64,000 nucleotides of DNA. Source: an uncultured Caulobacterales bacterium (GTDB taxonomy: Bacteria; Pseudomonadota; Alphaproteobacteria; Caulobacterales; Caulobacteraceae). Position 1 is the first letter of the stretch. Each line of letters starts with the position of its first letter. Below are positions 57,222-64,000 of this stretch, piece after piece. The stretch covers positions 1-64,000 of the forward strand of contig CAILTK010000020.1 in assembly GCA_903837135.1 (NCBI GenBank), in the 5' to 3' direction. The notes beneath the pieces were generated by a model. The model was not told the DNA's origin. It saw nothing but the letters and a program-made list of their open reading frames with translations, and made no database searches. The position numbers and the translations under genes were made by a program.

Positions 57222-58229
57222 ATGAGTACCGCCGCCTCGGGTCATCCGCATCGTCACGATCACGGCCATGACCGTGGGCCGCGTGATCACGCGCCCGGCG
57301 GCGACGCGCATGGCCATGATCATGAGCACGGGCATGGCCATGGGCATCATCATGCGCCGACCGACTTCAGCCTGAGGTTCGGGCTCGGCGCCCTGCTCAA
57401 CATCGTCTTCGTGGCCGCCGAGGCGGTCTACGGCGTGCTCGGGCATTCGCTCGCCCTGCTCGCCGACGCGGGACACAACTTCGGCGACGTTATGGGCCTG
57501 CTGGCCGCCTGGGGCGCCGCCAGCCTGGCCAAGCGCGGCCCCTCGGTGCGGTTCACCTACGGCCTCGGCTCGTCCTCCATGCTGGCGGCCCTGTTCAACG
57601 CCGTGGCGCTCCTGATCATCACCGGCGGGGTGGCGTGGGAGGCGATCCGGCGGCTGCTGTCGCCCGAACCGGTCGGCGGCCTCGTGGTGATCGCCGTGGC
57701 GGCGGTGGGGATTCTGGTCAACGGGGCCACGGCGCTGATGTTCGCCTCCGGCCGCAAGGGCGACCTCAACGTCCGCGCCGCCTTCCAGCACATGCTCGGC
57801 GACGCCCTGGTCGCCGCCGGCGTGGTGGTCGCCGGGGGCCTGATCCTTTTGACCCGCTGGGCGTGGATCGACCCGGCGGTGAGCCTGATCGTGTCGGCGG
57901 TGATCGTCTGGGGCACCTGGGGGACGCTGAAGGAGGCGCTCGAGATGGTGCTGCATGCGGCGCCCGCCGGCATCGATCCGGTCGCCGTCCGCGGCTTCCT
58001 GGGCGGCCAGCCCGGGGTCGAGACCCTGCACGATCTGCACATCTGGCCGCTGTCGACCACCGAGACCGCGCTGACCGCGCATCTGGTCATGCCGGCCGGC
58101 CATCCGGGGGATCTGGTGCTGGCCGAGCTCTGTCACGACCTGCAGAGCCGCTTCCGCATCGGGCACGCCACCTTCCAGATCGAGACCGGCGTGGTCGCCT
58201 GCACCCTGGAGCCGCCCGACACGGTTTAA
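57222..58229 (+). CDS. Cation diffusion facilitator, CzcD/ZitB-like, His-rich N-terminus
   Basis: Inner-membrane zinc (or related metal) antiporter of 335 aa. The first 50 residues are extremely His-rich (HDHEHGHGHGHHH). The membrane metal site is seen as LLADAGHNFGDV and HMLGDALVAAG, the family HxxxD pairs. Six helices and a C-terminal cytoplasmic domain (DLHIWPLSTTETALTAH). It is divergent from the tRNA. Metal specificity is not proven. Confidence 0.92.
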   Translation: MSTAASGHPHRHDHGHDRGPRDHAPGGDAHGHDHEHGHGHGHHHAPTDFSLRFGLGALLNIVFVAAEAVYGVLGHSLALLADAGHNFGDVMGLLAAWGAASLAKRGPSVRFTYGLGSSSMLAALFNAVALLIITGGVAWEAIRRLLSPEPVGGLVVIAVAAVGILVNGATALMFASGRKGDLNVRAAFQHMLGDALVAAGVVVAGGLILLTRWAWIDPAVSLIVSAVIVWGTWGTLKEALEMVLHAAPAGIDPVAVRGFLGGQPGVETLHDLHIWPLSTTETALTAHLVMPAGHPGDLVLAELCHDLQSRFRIGHATFQIETGVVACTLEPPDTV

Positions 58230-58295
58230 CGGCAGCGGCGAAGATTGACGACGCCCGCGCCCTGGCGCACGCTTCGGGCGACGAAGGAGACGGTC

Positions 58296-58904
58296 ATGGC
58301 CGACGGATCGCACGGCGCGGAAGAGCGCGCGAAGTTCACGCAGATGGCGGACTCGACGCGCGACGAGTGGACGATCATCGGACGCAACGCCGCCGAGTTC
58401 CAGCGCGGGCTCGCCGACCGGGTGCTGACCCACCTCAAGCTGCTCGACGGCGATTTCGGCGGCTTCGCCGTCGATCGGCTCGAGCATTCGGTTCAGACCG
58501 CCACCCGCGCGCACCGCGCCGGCATGGACGAGGAATATGTGGTCTGCGCCCTGCTGCACGACATCGGCGACACCCTCGGCAGCGCCAACCACGCCGACAT
58601 CGGCGCGGCGATCCTCAAGCCCTTCGTCTCCGAACAGAACCACTGGATGCTCGAGCACCACGGCGTGTTCCAGGGCTATTATTTCTTCCACTACCTCGGT
58701 CTGGACCGCGACATGCGCGAGCGCTACCGCGGCCATCCCGCGTTCGAGCACACCGCCCAGTTCTGCCATCTCTACGACCAGACCGCGTTCGATCCAGCCT
58801 ACGACAGCATGCCGCTCCCGGCCTTCGAACCGATGGTCCAGCGGGTGTTCTCGTCGGTGAAGACCTCCATCTACCGTAAGCCCGAAGCCATCGCCGCCGA
58901 ATAG
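58296..58904 (+). CDS. HD-domain protein, PhnZ-like
   Basis: Product of 202 aa with the HD metal ligands H64 (LEHS), H88-D89 (LLHDIG), H99 (NHAD), H121 (EHHG) and D161 (YDQTAFD). The spacing resembles PhnZ-type diiron HD oxygenases that cleave organophosphonates, but two positions ahead of the first His that carry Tyr and Glu in PhnZ read as F54 and F57 here, so a phosphohydrolase role is equally possible. The ATG at 58296 has GAAGGAG upstream. Confidence 0.75.
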   Translation: MADGSHGAEERAKFTQMADSTRDEWTIIGRNAAEFQRGLADRVLTHLKLLDGDFGGFAVDRLEHSVQTATRAHRAGMDEEYVVCALLHDIGDTLGSANHADIGAAILKPFVSEQNHWMLEHHGVFQGYYFFHYLGLDRDMRERYRGHPAFEHTAQFCHLYDQTAFDPAYDSMPLPAFEPMVQRVFSSVKTSIYRKPEAIAAE

Positions 58905-58985
58905 GCGCAACACCGGCGCGAAACCCGCGAGACTGACGTTTCCGGCGCTGTCGCGGCCGCCCCCGGCCATGCCATAAGCCCGGCC

Positions 58986-59906
58986 ATGGCTCGCAATCTC
59001 CCCGTCGTCGCGCCGCCCGCCAAAGGCAAGGGCCTGTTCGCCGCCTCCAAGGGCGTTCCGCCGCGCGGGCGAATGGTCGATCTCGGCGACCGGCAGATCC
59101 GCGTGGTGATCGAGGGCGATCGCCGCGACCAGCCGCTGGTCGTCTGCGAAGCCGGCGCCTTCGGCACGGGCGCGGATTTCGCGGCGGTCCAGGCCGCCCT
59201 GTCGCCACGCATGCGCCTGCTGGCCTACGACCGCGCCGGGCTCGGCTATTCGGAGCCCGGGCCCGAGCCTCGCGACAGCCGGGCGATCAGCGACGATCTC
59301 AAGGCCCTGCTCGGCAAGCTCGGCGAGGCGCCGCCCTACATCCTCGTCGGCCATTCGATGGCGGCGGTGCATGTGCAGGTGTTCGCCCTGCGCTGGCCCG
59401 AAACGGTCAAGGGCGTGGTGCTGCTGGACGCCATTCCCGCCGAGGCCCTGGTCCGGCCGGCGGTGGTCCGCTTCGTCAAGGGCTCCATGCCGCTCGCCAA
59501 CGCCGCCCGCGTGGGATCGGGCCTTCTGCTCACCGCCGTCTCGGCCCCCCTCCTCGGCGACGCCATCGGTCTCAGCGGGGAGCCGCACGCAGAGAAGCTG
59601 CGCGCCTTCGCCTCGCCCCAGCACAATCTGTGGGCCGCCAAGGAGCTCGAATGCTGGCTGAAGGACGGCGAGATGGCGCGCGCGCTCGGCGAGTTCGACC
59701 GGGAGTTGCCGCTGGCGTCGGTCACCGCGGGCCGATCGCGGGCCTGGTGGAAGCGGATGCAGGCCGAGCCGGCGCACCGGTCGCGCTCGGGCTACGCCGA
59801 GAACATCACCCGCGCAGGTCACGCCTCCCTTCTGGGTCCCAAACACTGCGAGGCGGTGGAGCGGGCCATCTCGTTCGTGATGAAGGCGGCTCTCGCCAGC
59901 CGGTAG
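58986..59906 (+). CDS. Alpha/beta hydrolase
   Basis: Product of 306 aa. Oxyanion/strand region VVIEGDRRDQPLVVCEAGAFG, nucleophile elbow VGHSMAAVH (Ser), acidic region VVLLDAIPAE and a His late in the chain (RAGHASLLG). It resembles proline-iminopeptidase/haloalkane-dehalogenase-like lipid hydrolases. Two-thirds of the chain matches the fold. The substrate is unknown. It is followed by an ABC gene pair. Confidence 0.82.
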   Translation: MARNLPVVAPPAKGKGLFAASKGVPPRGRMVDLGDRQIRVVIEGDRRDQPLVVCEAGAFGTGADFAAVQAALSPRMRLLAYDRAGLGYSEPGPEPRDSRAISDDLKALLGKLGEAPPYILVGHSMAAVHVQVFALRWPETVKGVVLLDAIPAEALVRPAVVRFVKGSMPLANAARVGSGLLLTAVSAPLLGDAIGLSGEPHAEKLRAFASPQHNLWAAKELECWLKDGEMARALGEFDRELPLASVTAGRSRAWWKRMQAEPAHRSRSGYAENITRAGHASLLGPKHCEAVERAISFVMKAALASR

Positions 59907-59944
59907 ATCGCCGCTATAACCTGACGCGAGTCGGGGGGAGCTTC

Positions 59945-60847
59945 ATGGCCGCAGCGTTGAGTCTCGAGGGCGTCTCCAAACAGTACGGCGATTTTCGCGC
60001 CGTCGACGACCTGTCGTTCCAGGTCGCGCCGGGGCGGATTTTCGGCTTCCTCGGTCCCAACGGCGCGGGCAAGACCACCAGCATCCGCATGGCGCTCGGC
60101 CTGGTCCAACCCACCGCCGGCCGGATCTCGGTGCTGGGCTCGAGCGACGCCAGCAAGGTGCGCGACCGGATCGGGTTTCTGCCCGAGGAGCGGGGCCTCT
60201 ATCGCCGGATGACGCCGGTCGAGGCGGTGGTGTTCTTCGCCGGGCTGAAGGGCGTGCCCTCCGCGGTGGCGCGCAAGCGCGGAATCGCCATGCTGGAGGC
60301 GCAGGGGCTCGGCGCGGCCATCCACCGGCCGATGAAGGCCCTCTCCAAGGGCATGGCGCAGAAGGTGCAGCTGATCACCGCCCTGGCGCACGAGCCGGAC
60401 CTCGTCATCCTCGACGAACCGTTCTCGGGCCTCGATCCGGTGAATCAGCAGTCGCTCGAGACCCTGATCCGCGACCTGGCCAAGCGCGGCGCCACGGTGA
60501 TCTTCTCCACCCATGTCATGGCGCACGCCGAACGGCTGTGCGAGCGGGTGGTGCTGCTGGCCAAGGGCAGGAAGGCGTTCGAGGGCTCGGTGGACGAGGC
60601 GCGCTCGGCCGCCCCGCGTCGGTTGATCCTCGAGGGCGCGGCCACCGACGATCAGCTCCGCGCCCTGCCTGGCGTGGCCGAGGTGGCGACCGACGAGGCC
60701 GGGGTGCGCACCGCCTCGCTGACGCCGGGCGCCGCCGCCTACGACACCCTGCGCGCGGCCTTCGCCCAGGGCCTCGACCTGACCCGTTTCGAAATGCGCG
60801 AACCGTCGCTGCACGACGCCTTCATCGTTCTCACCGGAGGCGCGTGA
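59945..60847 (+). CDS. ABC transporter ATPase (NatA-like, export)
   Basis: Product of 300 aa with Walker A GPNGAGKTTS, signature LSKGMAQKVQLI and Walker B LVILDEPFSGLDPVN, in the CcmA/NatA group. A C-terminal DUF4162-like extension of about 80 residues follows. I start at ATG 59945 with GGGGGAG upstream. It stops 1 bp before the permease gene, so the pair is coupled. Substrate unknown; sodium efflux or drug export are family options. Confidence 0.9.
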   Translation: MAAALSLEGVSKQYGDFRAVDDLSFQVAPGRIFGFLGPNGAGKTTSIRMALGLVQPTAGRISVLGSSDASKVRDRIGFLPEERGLYRRMTPVEAVVFFAGLKGVPSAVARKRGIAMLEAQGLGAAIHRPMKALSKGMAQKVQLITALAHEPDLVILDEPFSGLDPVNQQSLETLIRDLAKRGATVIFSTHVMAHAERLCERVVLLAKGRKAFEGSVDEARSAAPRRLILEGAATDDQLRALPGVAEVATDEAGVRTASLTPGAAAYDTLRAAFAQGLDLTRFEMREPSLHDAFIVLTGGA

Positions 60848-60848
60848 C

Positions 60849-62135
60849 ATGCTCCGCCTGCTGCGCATCGCCGTCCGCGAATACCTCAGCTATCTGAAGA
60901 CGCCCGGCTTCTGGCTGTCGCTGATCATCGCTCCGGCGATCGGCGCCCTGTCCGGCTATGGCCCGATCTGGGCCGAAAAGACCGCGCCCGTGCGCAACCT
61001 GGCCATCGTCGACTTCGCGCACGCGGGCGCGCTGGTCACGCGGGCCGCCGCCTCGGAAGCCGACGCCGCGCGCATCCGTATCGTCGCCCCGCCCGCGGAC
61101 GTGGCCCAGGCTCCGACCCCGGCCGCCGCGCGGGTCGCCCTGCAGCCGTACGTCTCCGGCGCGACCATGATGTCCGACGGCCGCCGGCTCGACGGCGCCG
61201 CCATCCTCACCGGCTCGCCCGCCGCCCTGTCGGTCGACGTCTGGACCCGCGACATCGGCGACGGGGCCCTGGCCGGCGTGGCGCGGCGGGCCGCCACCAG
61301 CGTGATGCGGGCCGACCGGCTGGCCGTGCTCGGCCTCGACCCGGCGAAGATCGCCTCCGCCGACGCGGTGCGGCCGGCGGTCAAGGAGTTCTCGCCCAAG
61401 GCGGAGTCGGGCGGCCGGGTGTCGATGAAGGACCGGATGCCGACGTTCGCGGCGCTCGGCCTGGCCTTCTCCCTGTGGATTTTGACCATGACCGGCGTCG
61501 GCATCCTCTTGAACAGCGTGATCGAGGAGAAGTCGAACCGGGTGCTCGAGGTGCTGCTGTCGTCCGCCTCGGTGCCGGAGATCCTCGGCGGCAAGATCGT
61601 CGGCGTGGCGGCCCTGGCGTCGACGGTGATGGCGGTCTGGGGCGGCGCCGGCGTCTTCGCCCTCGTACGCTTCGCGCCGCCGGGGACGGGCGACCAGCTG
61701 ATCTCCGCCCTGCTCGGCCACGGCCTGCTGCTGGAGTTCGGGGCCTACTTCATCCTCGGGTATCTGATGTACGCCTCGATCTTCACCGCCATCGGCGCCT
61801 TCTGCGAAACCCCGCGGGAGGCGCAGACCCTGGTGGGGCCCTTGATGCTGATGCTGTCGCTGCCGATGATCTTCCTGACCCAGGCGATCCGGCGTCCCGA
61901 CGCGCCCCTGCTCGAATGGCTGGCCTGGTTTCCGCCCTTCACACCCTTCCTGATGACGGCGCGGGCCGCCTCCGGTCCGCCGTGGTGGGAGATCGCCGGC
62001 ACCCTGACCCTGATGGCGGCGACCACAGCGACGGTGGTGTGGATCTCCGCGCGCGCCTTCCGCGCCGGCGCCCTGTCGACCTCGAAGTTCGACCTGCCGA
62101 CCTTCCTCAAGGGCATCGCCAGCGCCGGACGCTGA
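60849..62135 (+). CDS. ABC-2 type transporter permease (NatB-like)
   Basis: Product of 428 aa: an N-terminal membrane helix, a long extracytoplasmic domain of about 170 residues (Ala-rich), then six helices with the ABC-2 motifs LNSVIEEKSNRVLEVLLSS and LGGKIVGVAAL. Partner of the preceding ATPase. Its end is convergent with the 2Fe-2S protein gene. Confidence 0.88.
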   Translation: MLRLLRIAVREYLSYLKTPGFWLSLIIAPAIGALSGYGPIWAEKTAPVRNLAIVDFAHAGALVTRAAASEADAARIRIVAPPADVAQAPTPAAARVALQPYVSGATMMSDGRRLDGAAILTGSPAALSVDVWTRDIGDGALAGVARRAATSVMRADRLAVLGLDPAKIASADAVRPAVKEFSPKAESGGRVSMKDRMPTFAALGLAFSLWILTMTGVGILLNSVIEEKSNRVLEVLLSSASVPEILGGKIVGVAALASTVMAVWGGAGVFALVRFAPPGTGDQLISALLGHGLLLEFGAYFILGYLMYASIFTAIGAFCETPREAQTLVGPLMLMLSLPMIFLTQAIRRPDAPLLEWLAWFPPFTPFLMTARAASGPPWWEIAGTLTLMAATTATVVWISARAFRAGALSTSKFDLPTFLKGIASAGR

Positions 62136-62147
62136 ACGGCGCCGGCC

Positions 62148-62591
62148 TCAGCCGAAAGGGTCGTGCTCGGGCCTGCGGCCGCCGGAGCTCTGGTCAGGCG
62201 GCAGGTCAGGCCCGTTCAAGGCTCGCGCGGGCTTCACGGCGAAGGAAAGGTTCACGCCGAGTTCGGCCAGCACCGCCTCGGCCGCGGCGCCTTCGCCGGC
62301 CACCAGCCACCGCCCCGGCCGGTCCCCGGACACCACCGTCACGCCGCGCTTTGGACAGAGCTTGAGGCAGCCGACCTCGACGATCCCCACCGGCGCCCGG
62401 CGGCCCTTCATCTTGGCGCCGCGGCCTGCGGGACTGTGCTTGACCGCCCGGGTCATCGCCTTGGAGAGCCGCTGGTCGCCGTCGGGTCCAAAGCCCTCGT
62501 CGCCCAGTTTCTTCTGGCATTTGCGGCAGACCAGGATGGCCGCGCGCCAGTGCGCCTTGTGGGGGGTGATGGATCCGGGCTTGACGCTCAT
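62148..62591 (-). CDS. Thioredoxin-like 2Fe-2S ferredoxin domain protein
   Basis: Product of 147 aa: Cys pair VCRKCQKK and a second pair VGCLKLCPKRG, the 2Fe-2S pattern of the DUF1636/(2Fe-2S) ferredoxin family. The middle is basic. The start at 62591 begins MSVKPGSITP; five more residues could be added at 62606. Function unknown, perhaps electron transfer. Confidence 0.75.
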   Translation of the reverse strand: MSVKPGSITPHKAHWRAAILVCRKCQKKLGDEGFGPDGDQRLSKAMTRAVKHSPAGRGAKMKGRRAPVGIVEVGCLKLCPKRGVTVVSGDRPGRWLVAGEGAAAEAVLAELGVNLSFAVKPARALNGPDLPPDQSSGGRRPEHDPFG

Positions 62592-62638
62592 GGCATGCCA
62601 ACGCACCAGCCGCGCCGCCGTTGCCGCGTTGAGCGCCT

Positions 62639-62657
62639 TAGCTAAGTGTGTTAGCTA
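62639..62657. promoter_or_regulatory. Operator-like dyad of the toxin-antitoxin operon
   Basis: Perfect TAGCTAA-GTGTG-TTAGCTA, 7-bp arms, ending 6 bp before the antitoxin start. Each arm also contains the palindrome TAGCTA, so there are two half-sites in tandem. Antitoxin autoregulation is the usual reading. Confidence 0.6.
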
Positions 62658-62663
62658 TCCTCC

Positions 62664-62900
62664 ATGATCTTCACCGTCCACCAGGCCAAGACCCAGCTGT
62701 CCAAGCTGATCGCCCTCGCCGAAGCCGGCGAAGAGGTGGTGATCGCGCGCAAGGACAAGCCGGCGGTTCGGCTGCAACTGGTGACTCAAGAACCCCTGCC
62801 GCCGCGGGTCCCCGGCGCCTGGAAGGGCAAGTTCGAATTGCCGGACAGCTTTTTCGATCCGCTGCCTGAGGACGAGCTCCGCGCCTGGGAAGGCGATTGA
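62664..62900 (+). CDS. Phd/YefM-type antitoxin
   Basis: Product of 78 aa: family fold IFTVHQAKTQLSKLIALAEAGEEVVIARKDKPAVRL followed by a toxin-neutralising C-terminal part rich in Pro and acidic residues. It binds DNA as a dimer and inhibits the cognate PIN toxin. It is coupled to the toxin gene through TTGA. The operator lies directly upstream. Confidence 0.9.
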   Translation: MIFTVHQAKTQLSKLIALAEAGEEVVIARKDKPAVRLQLVTQEPLPPRVPGAWKGKFELPDSFFDPLPEDELRAWEGD

Positions 62901-63283
62901 GCCTTCTTCTCGACACCCATGCCCTGATCTGGTGGTTCCTGGACGCGCCGCCCTTGAGCCCGGCGGCGAGGGCGGCGATCGCAACGGCGAGTGAGCCGAT
63001 CCTGGTCAGTGCGGCTTCGGCGTTCGAGATCTCCACCAAGGTCAGGATCGGCAAGCTGCCGCAGGCCGCCGCCCTCGACGACGCCTTCGAGGACTTCCTC
63101 GCCGTTCAGCGGTTCGTTCATCTGCCGATTTCGGTGCGCCACGCCCGGCGCGCCGGCGCGCTGCCGATTCCGCACTGCGATCCGTTCGACCGGCTGCTGA
63201 TCGCCCAGGCCCTGGTCGAGGGCCTGACGCTGGTCTCGAACGAGGCCGCCTTCGACGGCTTCGGCGTGCGGCGGCTCTGGTAG
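62897..63283 (+). CDS. PIN-domain toxin (VapC-type)
   Basis: Ribonuclease toxin of 128 aa: acidic PIN residues in LLLDTHALIWW, SAASAFEI and CDPFDRLLIAQAL. VapC-type toxins commonly cut tRNA or rRNA. The start is TTG at 62897, overlapping the antitoxin stop. It ends 7 bp before the end of the convergent aldolase gene. Confidence 0.9.
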   Translation: MSLLLDTHALIWWFLDAPPLSPAARAAIATASEPILVSAASAFEISTKVRIGKLPQAAALDDAFEDFLAVQRFVHLPISVRHARRAGALPIPHCDPFDRLLIAQALVEGLTLVSNEAAFDGFGVRRLW

Positions 63284-63289
63284 GCGGCG

Positions 63290-64000
63290 CTACTCCGCCG
63301 CCTGCCGGGCGGCGGCGCTGACCTTGGGGTCGAGGGCGCCCGAGGCGTACTTCCTGGCCATCAGCGAGGTGTGGATCGGCCGGATCTTCGAGGCCATGCC
63401 GGCGGCGCCGAACTCCTCGAACCGCTGCTCGACCACCGCGCGCATGGCCTCCTTGGCCGGCTTCAGATAGGCGCGCGGGTCGAACTCGGAGGGCTTTTCG
63501 GCGAACACCTTGCGGATCGCGCCGGTGATGGCCATCCGGTTGTCGGTGTCGATGTTGATCTTGCGCACGCCGTGCCTGATGCCGCGCTGGATCTCCTCCA
63601 CCGGCACGCCCCAGGTCTGCGGCATCTGCCCGCCGTACTGGTTGATGATGTCCTGCAGCGCCTGCGGCACGGACGAGGAGCCATGCATCACCAGATGGGT
63701 GTCCGGCAGGCGGCGGTGGATCTCCTCGATCACGTGCATGGCCAGGACGTCGCCGTCCGGCTTGCGGGTGAACTTGTAGGCGCCGTGGCTGGTGCCCATG
63801 GCGATGGCCAGGGCGTCGACGTGGGTGCGCTCGACGAAGTCCACCGCCTGGTCGGGGTCGGTGAGCAGGGCCGCATGGTCGAGCTTGCCCTCGAAGCCGT
63901 GGCCGTCCTCCGCCTCGCCCATGCCGGTCTCGAGCGAGCCCAGGACGCCGAGTTCACCTTCCACCGAGACGCCGCAGCTGTGCGCCATCTGCACCACCTT
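63290..64000 (-). CDS. Fructose-bisphosphate aldolase class II, 3' part (5' end off window)
   Basis: Zinc-dependent aldolase of glycolysis and gluconeogenesis. The frame continues past the right edge, so the gene start is outside. Visible blocks: [33 protein letters not shown], the metal ligand region [16 protein letters not shown] and the substrate loop [16 protein letters not shown]. The C-terminus reads [19 protein letters not shown]. About 237 residues are in the window. Confidence 0.93.
   Translation of the reverse strand, partial: KVVQMAHSCGVSVEGELGVLGSLETGMGEAEDGHGFEGKLDHAALLTDPDQAVDFVERTHVDALAIAMGTSHGAYKFTRKPDGDVLAMHVIEEIHRRLPDTHLVMHGSSSVPQALQDIINQYGGQMPQTWGVPVEEIQRGIRHGVRKINIDTDNRMAITGAIRKVFAEKPSEFDPRAYLKPAKEAMRAVVEQRFEEFGAAGMASKIRPIHTSLMARKYASGALDPKVSAAARQAAE

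Noticed and set aside
57123-59846. Long minus-strand open frame (907 codons) opposite the CDF, HD and hydrolase genes
   Set aside because: Shadow of three conserved genes; no domain visible and it also overlaps the tRNA.
63282-63303. AGGCGGC...GCCGCCT hairpin over the convergent toxin and aldolase ends
   Set aside because: It overlaps both stops and the aldolase coding end and has no T-run, so a terminator is not supported.

Overview
The window is high-GC (roughly two thirds G+C), gene-dense alphaproteobacterial chromosome, most likely Caulobacteraceae (Caulobacter or Phenylobacterium relative). The evidence is the set of protein families: an FzlA-like GST beside queG, a COQ9 homologue divergent from rpsU, a ctaC-ctaD-ctaB-coxF-ctaG cluster, Obg/CgtA coupled to proB, a TIGR02301-type protein, and TonB-dependent iron uptake. 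No phage, insertion sequence, CRISPR array or rRNA operon was seen. There is one tRNA gene, tRNA-Gly(CCC).

Positions 1-10,800 (all minus strand) form a polysaccharide and secretion block. It holds an O-antigen-ligase/Wzy-type membrane protein, a family-2 glycosyltransferase, two complete paralogous type I secretion ABC/membrane-fusion pairs, and an RTX-type family-16 glycoside hydrolase that runs off the left edge. The simplest reading is a polymerised surface or exopolysaccharide whose processing glycanase is exported by one of the adjacent type I exporters. A 0.73-kb non-coding gap separates this block from a hybrid histidine kinase. An iron-uptake pair follows (PiuC-like hydroxylase plus TonB-dependent siderophore receptor, with Fur-like dyads upstream).

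Positions 17,300-27,600 hold housekeeping and lipid or amino-acid metabolism: yaaA, bdhA, a thiolase, cysK, an orphan vsr, a second hybrid kinase, and a MerR regulator upstream of an acyl-CoA dehydrogenase, VOC protein and OsmC protein. Positions 27,700-32,200 are the aa3-type cytochrome oxidase cluster; ctaE is not in its usual place. Positions 32,200-38,300 include a dienelactone hydrolase, rpsU with an apparent ATC start codon and a clear intrinsic terminator, coq9-nudix, an SDR gene, nfeD, and a TetR-quinone oxidoreductase pair. Positions 38,500-41,000 carry two small secreted six-cysteine proteins with the same mirror-symmetric cysteine spacing, downstream of an ATP-dependent DNA ligase. 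The ligase's expected partner exonuclease lies about 11 kb away at 52-53 kb.

Positions 41,700-47,600 are pyrF-tolQ-tolR-tolA-tolB-pal-cpoB, the envelope-constriction machine. Next come marC, queG, an fzlA-like gene and a tandem pair of small secreted paralogues. Positions 53,200-57,200 have obgE-proB, a MaoC-like hydratase and the tRNA. The right end has a His-rich CDF metal transporter, an HD-domain protein, an alpha/beta hydrolase, an ABC exporter pair, a thioredoxin-like 2Fe-2S protein, a Phd/VapC-type toxin-antitoxin operon with a visible operator, and the 3' part of a class II fructose-bisphosphate aldolase gene.

No clearly new multi-gene system was found. The best leads are the ATC-initiated rpsU, the paired six-cysteine secreted proteins, the tandem secreted YNV(F/Y)T-x-EC proteins, and the duplicated type I exporters tied to a glycanase. 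All functions are inferred from reading the translations; no database search was possible.
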